In this document: one piece after another, positions 32,852 to 41,157 of the stretch
How the letters are laid out: the number at the start of each line of letters is the position of its first letter
Numbering within the stretch: the stretch's first letter is position 1
From: Microbacterium paraoxydans
GTDB taxonomy: Bacteria; Actinomycetota; Actinomycetes; Actinomycetales; Microbacteriaceae
DNA: 64,000 nt
Assembly (NCBI RefSeq): GCF_020524545.1
Contig: NZ_JAIVLG010000001.1
Location: forward strand, 310,001-374,000
Reading direction: 5' to 3'
Translations under genes and position numbers: made by a program
Notes under the pieces: generated by a model
What the model saw: only the letters and a program-made list of their open reading frames with translations
What the model was told of the DNA's origin: nothing
Database searches by the model: none

Positions 32852-33850
32852 ATGCGTATCGGATTGATCGGCGCCGGCGCCGTCGCGAAGTACCACGTCG
32901 CCGCGGCGACAGCCCTGCCGGGAGTGCAGCTGACCGCGGTCTGCGATCTCGATGAGACCGCAGCGGCGAGAGCCGTCCATGGCGTCGACGGCGTGCGGAT
33001 CCACACGGACTACCGTGAGCTCGTCGAGAGCCGTGACGTCGACGCGGTGATCGTGAACACCCCCCACGCGCTGCACCTGCCGATGGCGGTCGACGCCGCT
33101 CGCGCGGGCAAACACGTACTGGTCGAGAAGCCGATGGCGACGAGCGTGGAGGACTGCGACCTCATGGTGCAGGAGTGCCGAGCAGCGGGGGTCGGACTCG
33201 CGATCGGACACATCCAGCATTTCCTCCCCGACAAGATCACCGCGCGCGATGTCCTGGCGACGGGCGATCTCGGCGACGTGGTGATGATCCGAGACCATCG
33301 CAGCACCGACTACCGCCCGAGTGCGCGCCCCGAGTGGTTCTTCTCCCGATCTATCGCGGGAGGCGGCGCTCTCTTCAACATCGGGGGGCACTGTCTCGAC
33401 AGGTCGCTCTGGTTCGGTGGCGCCCGCGCGGTCGAGGTGAGCGCGAGTGTGGTCCAGCGTTTCGGCGTCCCCGTCGAGACCGACGGCTCGATCGCCCTGC
33501 GGCTCGCCAACGGGGTCGGTGTGACGATCGCGGTCATCAGCGATCCGCCCTCGCGCAGCGACTGTCTCGTCATCGTCTGTGAGAGAGGCGTCATCGAAAC
33601 CGACCCGCGGCTCGGCACGCTCGTCCGCAGAGACGGACAGAACCACCGGGTGCGCGAACCGCAGCCCGACGACATCCAGCGTGCTTTCAAAGCCCAGCTC
33701 GCCGACTTCCTCGGCGTGATCGACGGGGGGCCGCCCGCCGTGCCGCTGGAACACGCGAGACACGTCGTCGAGCTGGTCCTGGCCAGCTATGAATCGGCCG
33801 TCGGGCAGCGCTCTCATCAGCTCCCGTTGCGGTCACGGGTGACTGCATGA
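32852..33850 (+). CDS. Gfo/Idh/MocA-family oxidoreductase
   Basis: The 332-aa NAD(P)-dependent dehydrogenase has an N-terminal Rossmann fold ('RIGLIGAGAVAKYHVAAATALPGVQLTAVCDLDE', G-x-G-x-x-A), the loop 'DAVIVNTPHALHLPMAVDAARAGKHVLVEKPMATSVED' with the conserved E-K-P, and a C-terminal substrate domain with 'GGGALFNIGGHCLDRSLWFGG', where G-x-x-x-D/N-x-G-x-H holds the catalytic His. Members oxidise sugars, inositols or sugar acids. It follows the regulator by 15 nt and is presumably cotranscribed with it. The substrate is undetermined; the neighbouring isomerase/epimerase suggests an uncommon sugar or cyclitol. Confidence 0.93.
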   Translation: MRIGLIGAGAVAKYHVAAATALPGVQLTAVCDLDETAAARAVHGVDGVRIHTDYRELVESRDVDAVIVNTPHALHLPMAVDAARAGKHVLVEKPMATSVEDCDLMVQECRAAGVGLAIGHIQHFLPDKITARDVLATGDLGDVVMIRDHRSTDYRPSARPEWFFSRSIAGGGALFNIGGHCLDRSLWFGGARAVEVSASVVQRFGVPVETDGSIALRLANGVGVTIAVISDPPSRSDCLVIVCERGVIETDPRLGTLVRRDGQNHRVREPQPDDIQRAFKAQLADFLGVIDGGPPAVPLEHARHVVELVLASYESAVGQRSHQLPLRSRVTA

Positions 33851-33921
33851 CATCGACACGGCAGACCGTGCCGAAGACGACACGGATCGTCAGCGACGAT
33901 CAGGCAGCAGGAATCACTATC

Positions 33922-33936
33922 CTTCTTTAATCCTCT
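33922..33936 (+). promoter_or_regulatory. Shared 15-bp upstream motif, copy 2
   Basis: CTTCTTTAATCCTCT lies 25-39 nt before the DUF2264 ATG, in the 111-nt gap after the Gfo/Idh/MocA gene. It differs from copy 1 by one base. Confidence 0.5.
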
Positions 33937-33961
33937 GGGTCGCACCGCACACGATGAAATC

Positions 33962-35899
33962 ATGTCGCGTCTTCTCTCCGTCGAGCAGCCCTGGATGCCC
34001 GATCTCGACCGCGAGCTCTCGCCGTTCACCGGATACGCCCGCGTGCATTGGGAGGCGGCTGCTGATCGCCTTCTCGCCTCCGCCCGCGCTCACGCGAGGG
34101 AAGGCGGCGCGCTGGTCGACTTCACGTCGGATGGATCGTCGTCCTCGGTCGATCGACTCGAGGGGTTCGCGCGGACGTTCTTGCTCGCCGCGATGCGCGT
34201 CGCCGGCGATCCGGTGAGTATGAGCGGCGAGGCCGCGTACTGGCGCGAGGCGCTGCGGCGCGGTGTCGCCGGGCGGCTCTGGCCGCGCCTGTCGGACCAC
34301 AGCCAGCCCACCGTGGAGGCCGCGGCCGTCGCGATCGGCCTGTACCTCGCCCGGAGTCTGCTCTGGGACCCGTTGGACGACGCGACGAAGACAGGGATCT
34401 GCGAGTGGTTCGACGGCGCGGCGGGCGCGTGGTGCGCCGACAACAATCATGTGCTGCTCGGTGCGACGCTGGCGGCGTTCACGTCGAGCGTCGGCTGGTG
34501 CGATCGACGCGCACTCGTCGAGAACGCGCTCGATCGCATGGAGGACTGGTACCGCGGCGACGGCTGGTACACCGACGGCGACGGGCGGCGGTTCGATTAC
34601 TACAACGCCTACGCCTTCCACTGGTATCCGTTCTTCATCGCCCGGATGCTCGGCGCGCGGCTGGACGACCGTCGGGCGGAGTATCGAACGCGGCTGGGAG
34701 CCTTCCTCGTCGGCTATCAGCATCTGTTCTCGCGAGGCGGCGCTCCCGTGCTGATGGGGCGATCGCTCATCTATCGGTGGGCGGTCACGGCACCGTTCTG
34801 GATGGCTCGCTGGGAGGGCGTCGATGTGCTTCCGCTCTCTCGGATGCGGCGAATCGCCAGCGGTACGCTGCGGTACTTCACCGATCAGGGGGTGCTCGAC
34901 GACGGTGTCCTGTCGCTGGGGTGGCGTGCGACTCCTTCGGCCGACATCGTGCAGTCGTACAGCGGGTCAGGTTCGCCCTACTGGGCGAGCAAAGGCTTCC
35001 TCGGGCTGATCCTCCCGCGAGACGACACGATCTGGACGCAGCCGGAGTCGCCGATGCTCTCGGAGCGCGAAGATGTGCGCGTGATCCTGCACGCACCGCG
35101 TTGGCTGGTGGAGAGTCGTGACGGGCTCGTGACGCTGCATAATTTCGGCAGCGACGGTCACCCCACTCGCGACGATCACCTGTATCGTCGGCTGCAATTC
35201 TCCTCGGCGACAGTGCCCGTGCGCGGGGACGGGGCGCGCGACAACGACCTGACGATCGACGGTGCCGTGCACCGAGCGGCATCGACGGCGACGGTCACGC
35301 CTCGCGGCGGAGCTGTCACCCGAGCCCTCGATGCCGCAGGACGCCACGTCGAGACCTCGGTCGCGGCTCATCTGAGCGACGAGACGACCGTGTACGTCGC
35401 CCGAGTGCGTGGTGCCGTGGGGCTGCGGCTGACGGTAAGCGGCGCGGCGGTGTCGTGGGAGGGCGACGGCCGATCACACGAGCGGGTGTCCGGCGACGGG
35501 ACGGCTGCGGTCGGCGCGGCGGCTTTGTGGGCCCGGATCCGCTGGCTCGGTGCATGGGACGCGTCGACGGGTTCGGCCGCCGAGGGCCGTGGCGGGCCGC
35601 TCTCGGTGGAGGCCGCGGTCGAGCAGGTCGCGGGCGGGACGGCACTCGGGGCGCGGGCCGCCTACCCTCGGCTGACCACGGCTCCGCTGCACGGGGACGT
35701 CATCATCGCGTGGCAGTGCTCCGTGCGTCGGGAGCCCGATCGCGAAGGCGTGGCCTGCAACGCGGTCGACGTGCGTATCGCCGAAGACCACGTGCGGATG
35801 ACGCTGGATGGGCAGGAACACGTCTTCCGTTGGTCGGCGTCGGAGGTGTTCGCGGCGGACCGCTACGCGCAGCAGGCATTCCGCGCAGCCAGCGGATAG
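33962..35899 (+). CDS. DUF2264 domain protein (putative alpha/alpha-barrel glycan-acting enzyme)
   Basis: The 645-aa protein carries a DUF2264 domain over its N-terminal two thirds ('ALVDFTSDGSSSSVDRLEGFARTFLLAAMRVAG', 'DHSQPTVEAAAVAIGLYLARSLLWDPLDDATK', 'NNHVLLGATLAAF', 'DGWYTDGDGRRFDYYNAYAFHWYPFFIARM'). These repeated helical pairs resemble the (alpha/alpha)6 barrels of unsaturated-glycan hydrolases and polysaccharide lyases, and the C-terminal part is beta-rich. DUF2264 genes recur in polysaccharide-use loci, but an activity is not firmly established. There is no signal peptide, so it acts in the cytoplasm on an imported product. It has its own upstream 15-bp motif, which suggests a separate promoter. 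Confidence 0.9.
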   Translation: MSRLLSVEQPWMPDLDRELSPFTGYARVHWEAAADRLLASARAHAREGGALVDFTSDGSSSSVDRLEGFARTFLLAAMRVAGDPVSMSGEAAYWREALRRGVAGRLWPRLSDHSQPTVEAAAVAIGLYLARSLLWDPLDDATKTGICEWFDGAAGAWCADNNHVLLGATLAAFTSSVGWCDRRALVENALDRMEDWYRGDGWYTDGDGRRFDYYNAYAFHWYPFFIARMLGARLDDRRAEYRTRLGAFLVGYQHLFSRGGAPVLMGRSLIYRWAVTAPFWMARWEGVDVLPLSRMRRIASGTLRYFTDQGVLDDGVLSLGWRATPSADIVQSYSGSGSPYWASKGFLGLILPRDDTIWTQPESPMLSEREDVRVILHAPRWLVESRDGLVTLHNFGSDGHPTRDDHLYRRLQFSSATVPVRGDGARDNDLTIDGAVHRAASTATVTPRGGAVTRALDAAGRHVETSVAAHLSDETTVYVARVRGAVGLRLTVSGAAVSWEGDGRSHERVSGDGTAAVGAAALWARIRWLGAWDASTGSAAEGRGGPLSVEAAVEQVAGGTALGARAAYPRLTTAPLHGDVIIAWQCSVRREPDREGVACNAVDVRIAEDHVRMTLDGQEHVFRWSASEVFAADRYAQQAFRAASG

Positions 35900-35910
35900 T
35901 CACCGCTCTA

Positions 35911-35925
35911 CTCCTTTAATCCTCT
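35911..35925 (+). promoter_or_regulatory. Shared 15-bp upstream motif, copy 3
   Basis: CTCCTTTAATCCTCT lies 91-105 nt before the isomerase/epimerase ATG, immediately after the DUF2264 stop. It shares 14 of 15 bases with copy 2; CTTTAATCCTCTG is identical in both, and both are followed within about 15 bases by a CGCACAC/CGCACACA-like stretch. Confidence 0.5.
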
Positions 35926-36015
35926 GCTCGGTGGCACGCACACTAGGAGGATGCCCGGGCATCCCCGCTCTTCACCGCCACGGCTACCCGGCCGCGAGAA
36001 CGGAGGAGCGGCGCT

Positions 36016-36789
36016 ATGACCCTCATCCGTTCAGGCTTGTGTTCTGTGACCTTTCGGGCGCACAGCCCCGAGGAGATCGTCGACGCCGCTGTCGAAGCCG
36101 GCCTGGAGGTCATCGAGTGGGGCGGTGACGTGCACGTCCCTCCGGGTGACCTGCGCGCGGCGGAACGGGTGGCATCGGCAACCGGGGCGGCCGGGCTCGT
36201 CTCGTGTTCCTACGGCTCCTACTATCGTGCGACGCCAGAGGAGGAGATCGCCCCGGTGCTCGACAGCGCAGAAGCGCTGGGGGCCGATCGCGTCAGGATC
36301 TGGGCGGGGCGTACGAGTTCTGCGGGGTCGTCGCCGTCCGACCGGGAGGCACTTGCGGGCCGGATCGAGGAGAGCGTCGATTCTGCCGCACGGCGAGGGA
36401 TCCACCTTGCTCTCGAGTACCACTCGGGAACCCTCGCGGACACGCCGGAGACCACCGGCTGGCTGCTCCGGCGCGTCCCGAAACTCAGCACGTACTGGCA
36501 GCCTGAGGTCGGTGCGTCGGCGGAGGTGGCGCTGGCCACGTACCGTTCGCTGGCTTCGCGGGTGAGCGCAGTGCACGTCTTCTCCTGGTGGCCGAGCATC
36601 GAGCGTCTTCCGCTCGCCGCACGCTCCGACCTGTGGCTGGCGTTCGTGCACCAGGCGCAACTGTCGGGGTCTCCTCCGCGCGATGCCCTCCTGGAGTTCG
36701 TCCGCAACGATGACCTGAGCCTGCTCGTATCCGAGGCGCGCTCGCTGCGCCGGTTCCTGGAGCGGGCAAATGTTTCAATGCGGCAATAA
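36016..36789 (+). CDS. Sugar phosphate isomerase/epimerase-type TIM-barrel protein
   Basis: The 257-aa protein of the xylose-isomerase-like (AP endonuclease 2) superfamily starts 'LIRSGLCSVTFRAHSPEEIVDAAVEAGLEVIEWGGDVHVPPGDL' and continues 'AEALGADRVRIWAGRTSS', 'GIHLALEYHSGTLADTPETTGWLLRRV' (metal-binding Glu and His) and 'VSAVHVFSWWPS' (metal-binding His). Members isomerise or epimerise sugars, ketoses or inosose. It fits with the dehydrogenase and DUF2264 genes as part of one route for an unusual sugar. The ATG at 36016 follows GGAGCGGCGCT. It is 116 nt downstream of the DUF2264 stop and has its own 15-bp upstream motif. Confidence 0.86.
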   Translation: MTLIRSGLCSVTFRAHSPEEIVDAAVEAGLEVIEWGGDVHVPPGDLRAAERVASATGAAGLVSCSYGSYYRATPEEEIAPVLDSAEALGADRVRIWAGRTSSAGSSPSDREALAGRIEESVDSAARRGIHLALEYHSGTLADTPETTGWLLRRVPKLSTYWQPEVGASAEVALATYRSLASRVSAVHVFSWWPSIERLPLAARSDLWLAFVHQAQLSGSPPRDALLEFVRNDDLSLLVSEARSLRRFLERANVSMRQ

Positions 36790-36809
36790 ATAGGTGCTAA
36801 TCACGCATG

Positions 36810-36828
36810 ATCCCCTATTCCTGGGGAT
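36810..36828. promoter_or_regulatory. Small inverted repeat upstream of the NCS1 permease gene
   Basis: ATCCCC-N7-GGGGAT lies in the 213-nt gap between the isomerase and permease genes. The right half TCCTGGGGATT (36819-36829) resembles TCCTGGGGAAT at 31643-31653 upstream of the regulator. It may be an operator or attenuator. Confidence 0.4.
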
Positions 36829-37002
36829 TGAAATGCGACAGAATTATTGCCCCCTTTTGAACTCCTCGCTTTCGCGGGCCGATTGTCTCGTATTTCGGAC
36901 AGAAAGCGCTGGGTGGCCGTGTCGATTGCCGATACTCCCGCTCTAGCCTTTTCGCCACGGACAGCCAGAGAACGCGCTGCACAACGAGAACGGTGTGACC
37001 CG

Positions 37003-38490
37003 ATGATGAGTCAACGTAAGTCCAGCACGTCGGCACTCAGTGTCGAAACGAGGACCATAGACATGGTCCCGAAAAACGAACGTCACGGAACCCCCTGGAG
37101 CCAATTCACGCTCTGGTTCGGGGGAAATATGCAGATAACGGCGGTGGTGACCGGGCTGATCGCCGTCGCCATCTTCCAGGCCGAGCCCCTCACCGCGATC
37201 GTGTCGGTCTTCCTCGGCAACGTGCTCGGCGGTGTCACGATGGCGTTGCACTCCGGGCAGGGGCCCAGGATGGGACTTCCGCAGATGATCTCGAGCCGAG
37301 TCCAGTTCGGCGTGCTCGGGGCAACTCTCCCACTGGTGCTCGTGATCCTGATGTATCTCGGCTTCGCTTCGACGGGAGCCGCGCTCTCCGGCGATGCGAT
37401 CAACCATCTCCTCGGGATACACAGCGCCCCGGGCGCCGCGCCTGTCGTCGGCATCCTGATCTTCGGCGCGCTCACCGCCGTGGTGTCGATCTTCGGCTAC
37501 AACCTGATACACGTGATGGGCAGGGTCGCCACGGTGGGCGGGCTGATCGGGTTCGCCTACCTGTTCTTCCGGATCTTCACGACCTACGACGTCCGCGCCT
37601 CGTTCGGCACCGGAGAGTCGGACTGGGCGACGATCATGATCTGCGTCTCACTCGGAGCGAGCTGGCAGATGCTGTACGCACCTTATGTGGCCGACTATTC
37701 TCGATACCTTCCGGCCGACACGCCCGTTCGGGTGACATTCTGGTCCACGTTCCTCGGCAGCGTTTCCGGCACTCAGATCTCGATGACGATGGGAATTCTC
37801 ATCGGTGCTGTTTCGGGCGACGCGCTGCTCGGTGGCCCGGTCGGATTCATGGGCGAGCTCGCGGGGCCGGCATATGCTGCCTTTGCGATCTATATCCTCA
37901 TCATCATCGGCAAGCTGACCGCCAATACGCTGAACGCGTATGGAGGGATCATGAGCACCGTCACGGTGATCACGAGTTTCAAGGACAATGCCCGCATCTC
38001 GAAGGCGGTGCGGGCGGCGTACATCGTCGGATTCGTCGCTCTGTCGGTGGTCATCGCTCTCGCCGCCAGCGCGGACTTCCTGAACAACTTCAAGAATTTC
38101 GTGCTGTTGTTGCTCGCCGTCTTCATCCCGTGGAGCGTCATCAATCTCGTCGACTACTATCTGATCTCGCGCGAGCGAATCGACATTCCTGCTCTCTACG
38201 ATCGTCGTGGGCGATACGGCGCGGTCAATGCGACGGCGTTGATCTCCTACCTGATCGGGATCATCGTCCAGATACCGTTCCTCACCGCCGATGCGTACAG
38301 CATGCTGGGCGGATGGAACGGGCCCTTCGTGGAAGCGGTCGGCGGTGCGGACGTCTCATGGCTGGTCTCGATCGTGGTGACCTTCTCCGTGTACTACCCG
38401 TGGGCGAAGCGGACCATGAATCCGCCGAGCGCCATGGTGTACCCGGCGAGCTACACCGCCGAGCAGACGGGGCGGATCGCCGTTGTATAG
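37003..38490 (+). CDS. NCS1-family permease (cytosine/purine/hydantoin-like)
   Basis: The 495-aa membrane protein has about 12 helices and the NCS1 entry 'VETRTIDMVPKNERHGTPWSQFTLWFGGNMQITAVVTG', then 'FLGNVLGGVTMALHSGQGPRMGLPQMISSRVQFGVLGA' and 'LGASWQMLYAPYVADYSRYLPADT'. NCS1 carriers import nucleobases, allantoin, hydantoins, thiamine or pyridoxine with H+ or Na+. Its presence in a locus otherwise shaped like sugar catabolism is odd and suggests that the substrate is a nitrogen-containing ring or amino-sugar-like compound. ATG 37003 or 37006 fits relatives; ATG 37063, preceded by GAGGA, would remove part of the conserved N-terminus. The stop overlaps the start of the aminotransferase gene. 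Confidence 0.92.
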   Translation: MMSQRKSSTSALSVETRTIDMVPKNERHGTPWSQFTLWFGGNMQITAVVTGLIAVAIFQAEPLTAIVSVFLGNVLGGVTMALHSGQGPRMGLPQMISSRVQFGVLGATLPLVLVILMYLGFASTGAALSGDAINHLLGIHSAPGAAPVVGILIFGALTAVVSIFGYNLIHVMGRVATVGGLIGFAYLFFRIFTTYDVRASFGTGESDWATIMICVSLGASWQMLYAPYVADYSRYLPADTPVRVTFWSTFLGSVSGTQISMTMGILIGAVSGDALLGGPVGFMGELAGPAYAAFAIYILIIIGKLTANTLNAYGGIMSTVTVITSFKDNARISKAVRAAYIVGFVALSVVIALAASADFLNNFKNFVLLLLAVFIPWSVINLVDYYLISRERIDIPALYDRRGRYGAVNATALISYLIGIIVQIPFLTADAYSMLGGWNGPFVEAVGGADVSWLVSIVVTFSVYYPWAKRTMNPPSAMVYPASYTAEQTGRIAVV

Positions 38491-39664
38491 GTTCTCAGCG
38501 CGGGGCGTCGCCGGTGCGCGAGAAGACGCCGGACGCTCGGCGACAGAGTCGGTCCCGCAGCGGGAGACGGTCGATCCTCGGCCCGAGATCACAGGACTGC
38601 CGCGCTACGTGCCGGGCAAGCCCGTACGCACGGTGCCAGGGCTCGTCGGGTTCAAGCTCTCGTCGAACGAGTCTCCTTTCGCTCCTCTGCCAGAGGTGAG
38701 CGCGGCCGCGAGCGCGGCGGGCGCTTTCAACATCTACCCTGATCCGACGGCCCGGCCACTGCGGGAGCGCCTCTCCACTCTGCTCCGGGTGCCGGAGCAG
38801 CACATCGTCGCCGGCACGGGAAGCCTCGCCGTGCTCAACGACGTGCTGCGGGTGTTCGCCGGTCGGCGAGCGGACGGCACCGCCGACGAAGTGGTGTACC
38901 CGTGGAGATCGTTCGAGTCATATCCGATATCGATCGGCGAGACGGGGGCGCGGGGTGTGCCGGTTCCGTTGCGCGCCGACCTCACGCATGACCTCGAAGC
39001 GATGCTCGCAGCGATCACCGAGCGTACGCGCGTGGTGATCCTCTGCACCCCGAACAACCCGACCGGGGCGGCTCTCAGCCACTCGAGTGTGCTCGGCTTC
39101 CTGAACCTGATTCCCCCGGGGGTCCTGGTCGTCTTGGACGAGGCGTACTTCGAGTACGTGAGAGGTGAGGACCGGCTCGACGCCCTTGCCCTATACCGCC
39201 GGTTCGCGAACGTGCTCGTGCTGCGCACCTTCTCGAAGGCACACGGGCTCGCGGGGCTGCGGGTGGGGTACTGCATCGCGCAGGAGGCCATCACCGATCA
39301 CCTGCGCACGATCGCGGTGCCGTTCTCGGTGCCGCAGGTCAGCCAAGCGGCGGCGATCGCCTCGCTGGAACACCTGAACGCCGTGCTCGACCGAGTGGAT
39401 CAGACGGTCGCCGAGCGAGAGTGGTTTCGCGGGCGGTTGCGGTCCCTGGGGATCGACGTTCCTGACGCCCAGGGCAACTTCGTCTGGCTGCCGTTCGGCG
39501 CGGATTCGCGGGAGTTCGTGGAGCTCTGCGCGGAGAACGCCGTCTCCGTTCGGCAGTTCCTCGATGAAGGCGTGCGGGTGTCGATCGGCACCCGCGAGGC
39601 GCAGGAGCGTGTGCTGAGCCTGCTCGCCGAGGAGTTCCTTCCCCGACGAGGAGCGCTCGGGTGA
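38483..39664 (+). CDS. HisC-like PLP-dependent aminotransferase
   Basis: This 393-aa fold-type I aminotransferase of the histidinol-phosphate aminotransferase group has 'VGFKLSSNESPFAPLPEV', 'HIVAGTGSLAVLNDVLRVF', 'VVILCTPNNPTGAAL', 'LVVLDEAYFEYV' and the PLP-lysine motif 'VLRTFSKAHGLAGLRVGYC'. No his biosynthesis genes lie nearby; in this context it probably transaminates a catabolic intermediate. The only in-frame start before the conserved 'LPRYVPGK' is TTG 38483, which overlaps the permease stop by 8 nt, so it likely depends on translational coupling. Its own stop overlaps the GTG of the next gene. Confidence 0.88.
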   Translation: MYRFSARGVAGAREDAGRSATESVPQRETVDPRPEITGLPRYVPGKPVRTVPGLVGFKLSSNESPFAPLPEVSAAASAAGAFNIYPDPTARPLRERLSTLLRVPEQHIVAGTGSLAVLNDVLRVFAGRRADGTADEVVYPWRSFESYPISIGETGARGVPVPLRADLTHDLEAMLAAITERTRVVILCTPNNPTGAALSHSSVLGFLNLIPPGVLVVLDEAYFEYVRGEDRLDALALYRRFANVLVLRTFSKAHGLAGLRVGYCIAQEAITDHLRTIAVPFSVPQVSQAAAIASLEHLNAVLDRVDQTVAEREWFRGRLRSLGIDVPDAQGNFVWLPFGADSREFVELCAENAVSVRQFLDEGVRVSIGTREAQERVLSLLAEEFLPRRGALG

Positions 39665-41157
39665 CCTCCGAGCATCTGACCGAGACGTCGTCCGAATCGT
39701 CCCGGGGCGACACCCAGCTGATCGCGTCGATCCGGGACGCGATCCTCGGCTCGGTCGACACCGAACTCGATGCCGTCCGCGACCGCTCGCACGACCGTTC
39801 CCACCATGCCTGGGCGCCTGCCCTGGCCGTGGTGCACGCCGCCTCGACAGACGATGTCGCCGCGGTGCTTCGACTCTGCCGCGCGGAAGGCGTCCCGGTC
39901 ATCGCCCGCGGGTCCGGAACAGGCCTGGAGGGTGGGGCGAATGCCTTGCCCTCGGCCGTCGCGCGCGCGGGCTCCCGCGGGCGTTCGCGGGCGGTCGTGA
40001 TCGATCTCCTCGGCATGAACGAGATCCTGCGGATCGACGCCGGCTCGGCGGACGCGACCGTTCAAGCCGGCGTGCGTCGAAGCGAGTTGAATCCCGTGCT
40101 CGCGGCTCACGGACTCCAGTTCGTCGCAGGTCCCGGCGTCGACGCGAGCGTCGGCGGCATGGCCGCCACCCGCGCCAGCGGGACGAACGCGGTGAAGGTC
40201 GGAACCATGGCGGAGAACGTGCTCGGACTCACCGTCGTCCTCGCCGACGGGTCAGTGGTGCGCACGGGCGGGAGGGCGAGGAAGTCCTCCGCCGGCTACG
40301 ACCTCACCCACCTGTTCATCGGCTCCGAGGGGACGCTCGGGATCATCACCGAGCTCGTGCTGAAGCTCACACCGATCCCCGCCGTCCGCCATCTCTCCGT
40401 GCTCTCCTTCGCGACTGTCGAGTCCGCAGCGATCGTTGTGCAGCGGGCGCTGCAGACCGGCGTGACGCTGGGCCGGGCCGAACTCCTCGACTCGACGCAG
40501 ATGCGAGCGATCAACGCCTACTGCGGCACGGACTTCGTCGAGTCGGCGACGCTGTTCGTGGAACTCAGCGGCACCGACGCCGAAGTCTCCGCGCACGCGG
40601 AGCAGCTCGCGGCGATCACGGCGTCTCAGGGAGTGCTCGAGACCCGGCACATCGACGGGGACGACCCCGAACGATTCTGGAGCGTGCGCCACGCGGCTCT
40701 GCCCGCAGCCCAGGCGCTGCGCACGAACTCGTACACCTGGTCGACAGATGTGTGCGTGCCGATCACCCATCTCGCGGAGTGCATCACCGAGACCCAAGCC
40801 GACGTCGAGCGGAGCGGACTCATCGCCCCGATCGCCGGTCACGTCGGAGATGGGAACTTCCACCTCGCCTTCGTGCTCGAAGTGGGGAACCATGCCGAGC
40901 GTGAGACGGCGTCGGCCCTCTACGATCGCATGATCGCACGTGCCCTCGCATTCGGGGGCACGTGCACCGGCGAACACGGCATCGGCCGGGGTAAGACGCG
41001 TGATCTCGCAAACGAGCATGCGAGCGGGCTCCCCGTCATGCGCGCGATCAAGCGGGCGCTCGATCCGGATGGTGTGCTGAATCCGGGAAAGGTGCTCGGG
41101 GACTCTCGCCCTACTGATCGAAGCGGGCGCCGGCCGGTCGCGGACCCCACACGGTGA
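39661..41157 (+). CDS. FAD-binding 2-hydroxyacid oxidase/dehydrogenase (GlcD/D-lactate dehydrogenase-like)
   Basis: The 498-aa flavoprotein has a PCMH-type FAD domain ('AEGVPVIARGSGTGLEGGANALP', 'GPGVDASVGGMAATRASGTNAVKVGTMAENVLGLTVVLADG', 'GSEGTLGIITELVLKL') and a C-terminal FAD-linked oxidase domain with 'GHVGDGNFHLAFVLE' and 'GTCTGEHGIGRGK', as in glycolate oxidase GlcD and D-lactate dehydrogenase. It probably oxidises a 2-hydroxyacid produced after transamination or sugar cleavage. The GTG start (39661) overlaps the aminotransferase stop (GTGA). The 3' end overlaps the convergent DUF805 gene by 47 nt. Confidence 0.9.
   Translation: MTSEHLTETSSESSRGDTQLIASIRDAILGSVDTELDAVRDRSHDRSHHAWAPALAVVHAASTDDVAAVLRLCRAEGVPVIARGSGTGLEGGANALPSAVARAGSRGRSRAVVIDLLGMNEILRIDAGSADATVQAGVRRSELNPVLAAHGLQFVAGPGVDASVGGMAATRASGTNAVKVGTMAENVLGLTVVLADGSVVRTGGRARKSSAGYDLTHLFIGSEGTLGIITELVLKLTPIPAVRHLSVLSFATVESAAIVVQRALQTGVTLGRAELLDSTQMRAINAYCGTDFVESATLFVELSGTDAEVSAHAEQLAAITASQGVLETRHIDGDDPERFWSVRHAALPAAQALRTNSYTWSTDVCVPITHLAECITETQADVERSGLIAPIAGHVGDGNFHLAFVLEVGNHAERETASALYDRMIARALAFGGTCTGEHGIGRGKTRDLANEHASGLPVMRAIKRALDPDGVLNPGKVLGDSRPTDRSGRRPVADPTR

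Noticed and set aside
33922..35925. The CTTTAATCCTCTG words as a -10 promoter box
   Set aside because: Distances to the starts vary from 25 to 105 nt and no matching -35 spacing repeats among the copies; an operator is more plausible.
38483..39664. Histidine biosynthesis hisC
   Set aside because: The family matches HisC, but no his gene is near and it is coupled to a permease and an oxidase, so a catabolic aminotransferase is more likely.
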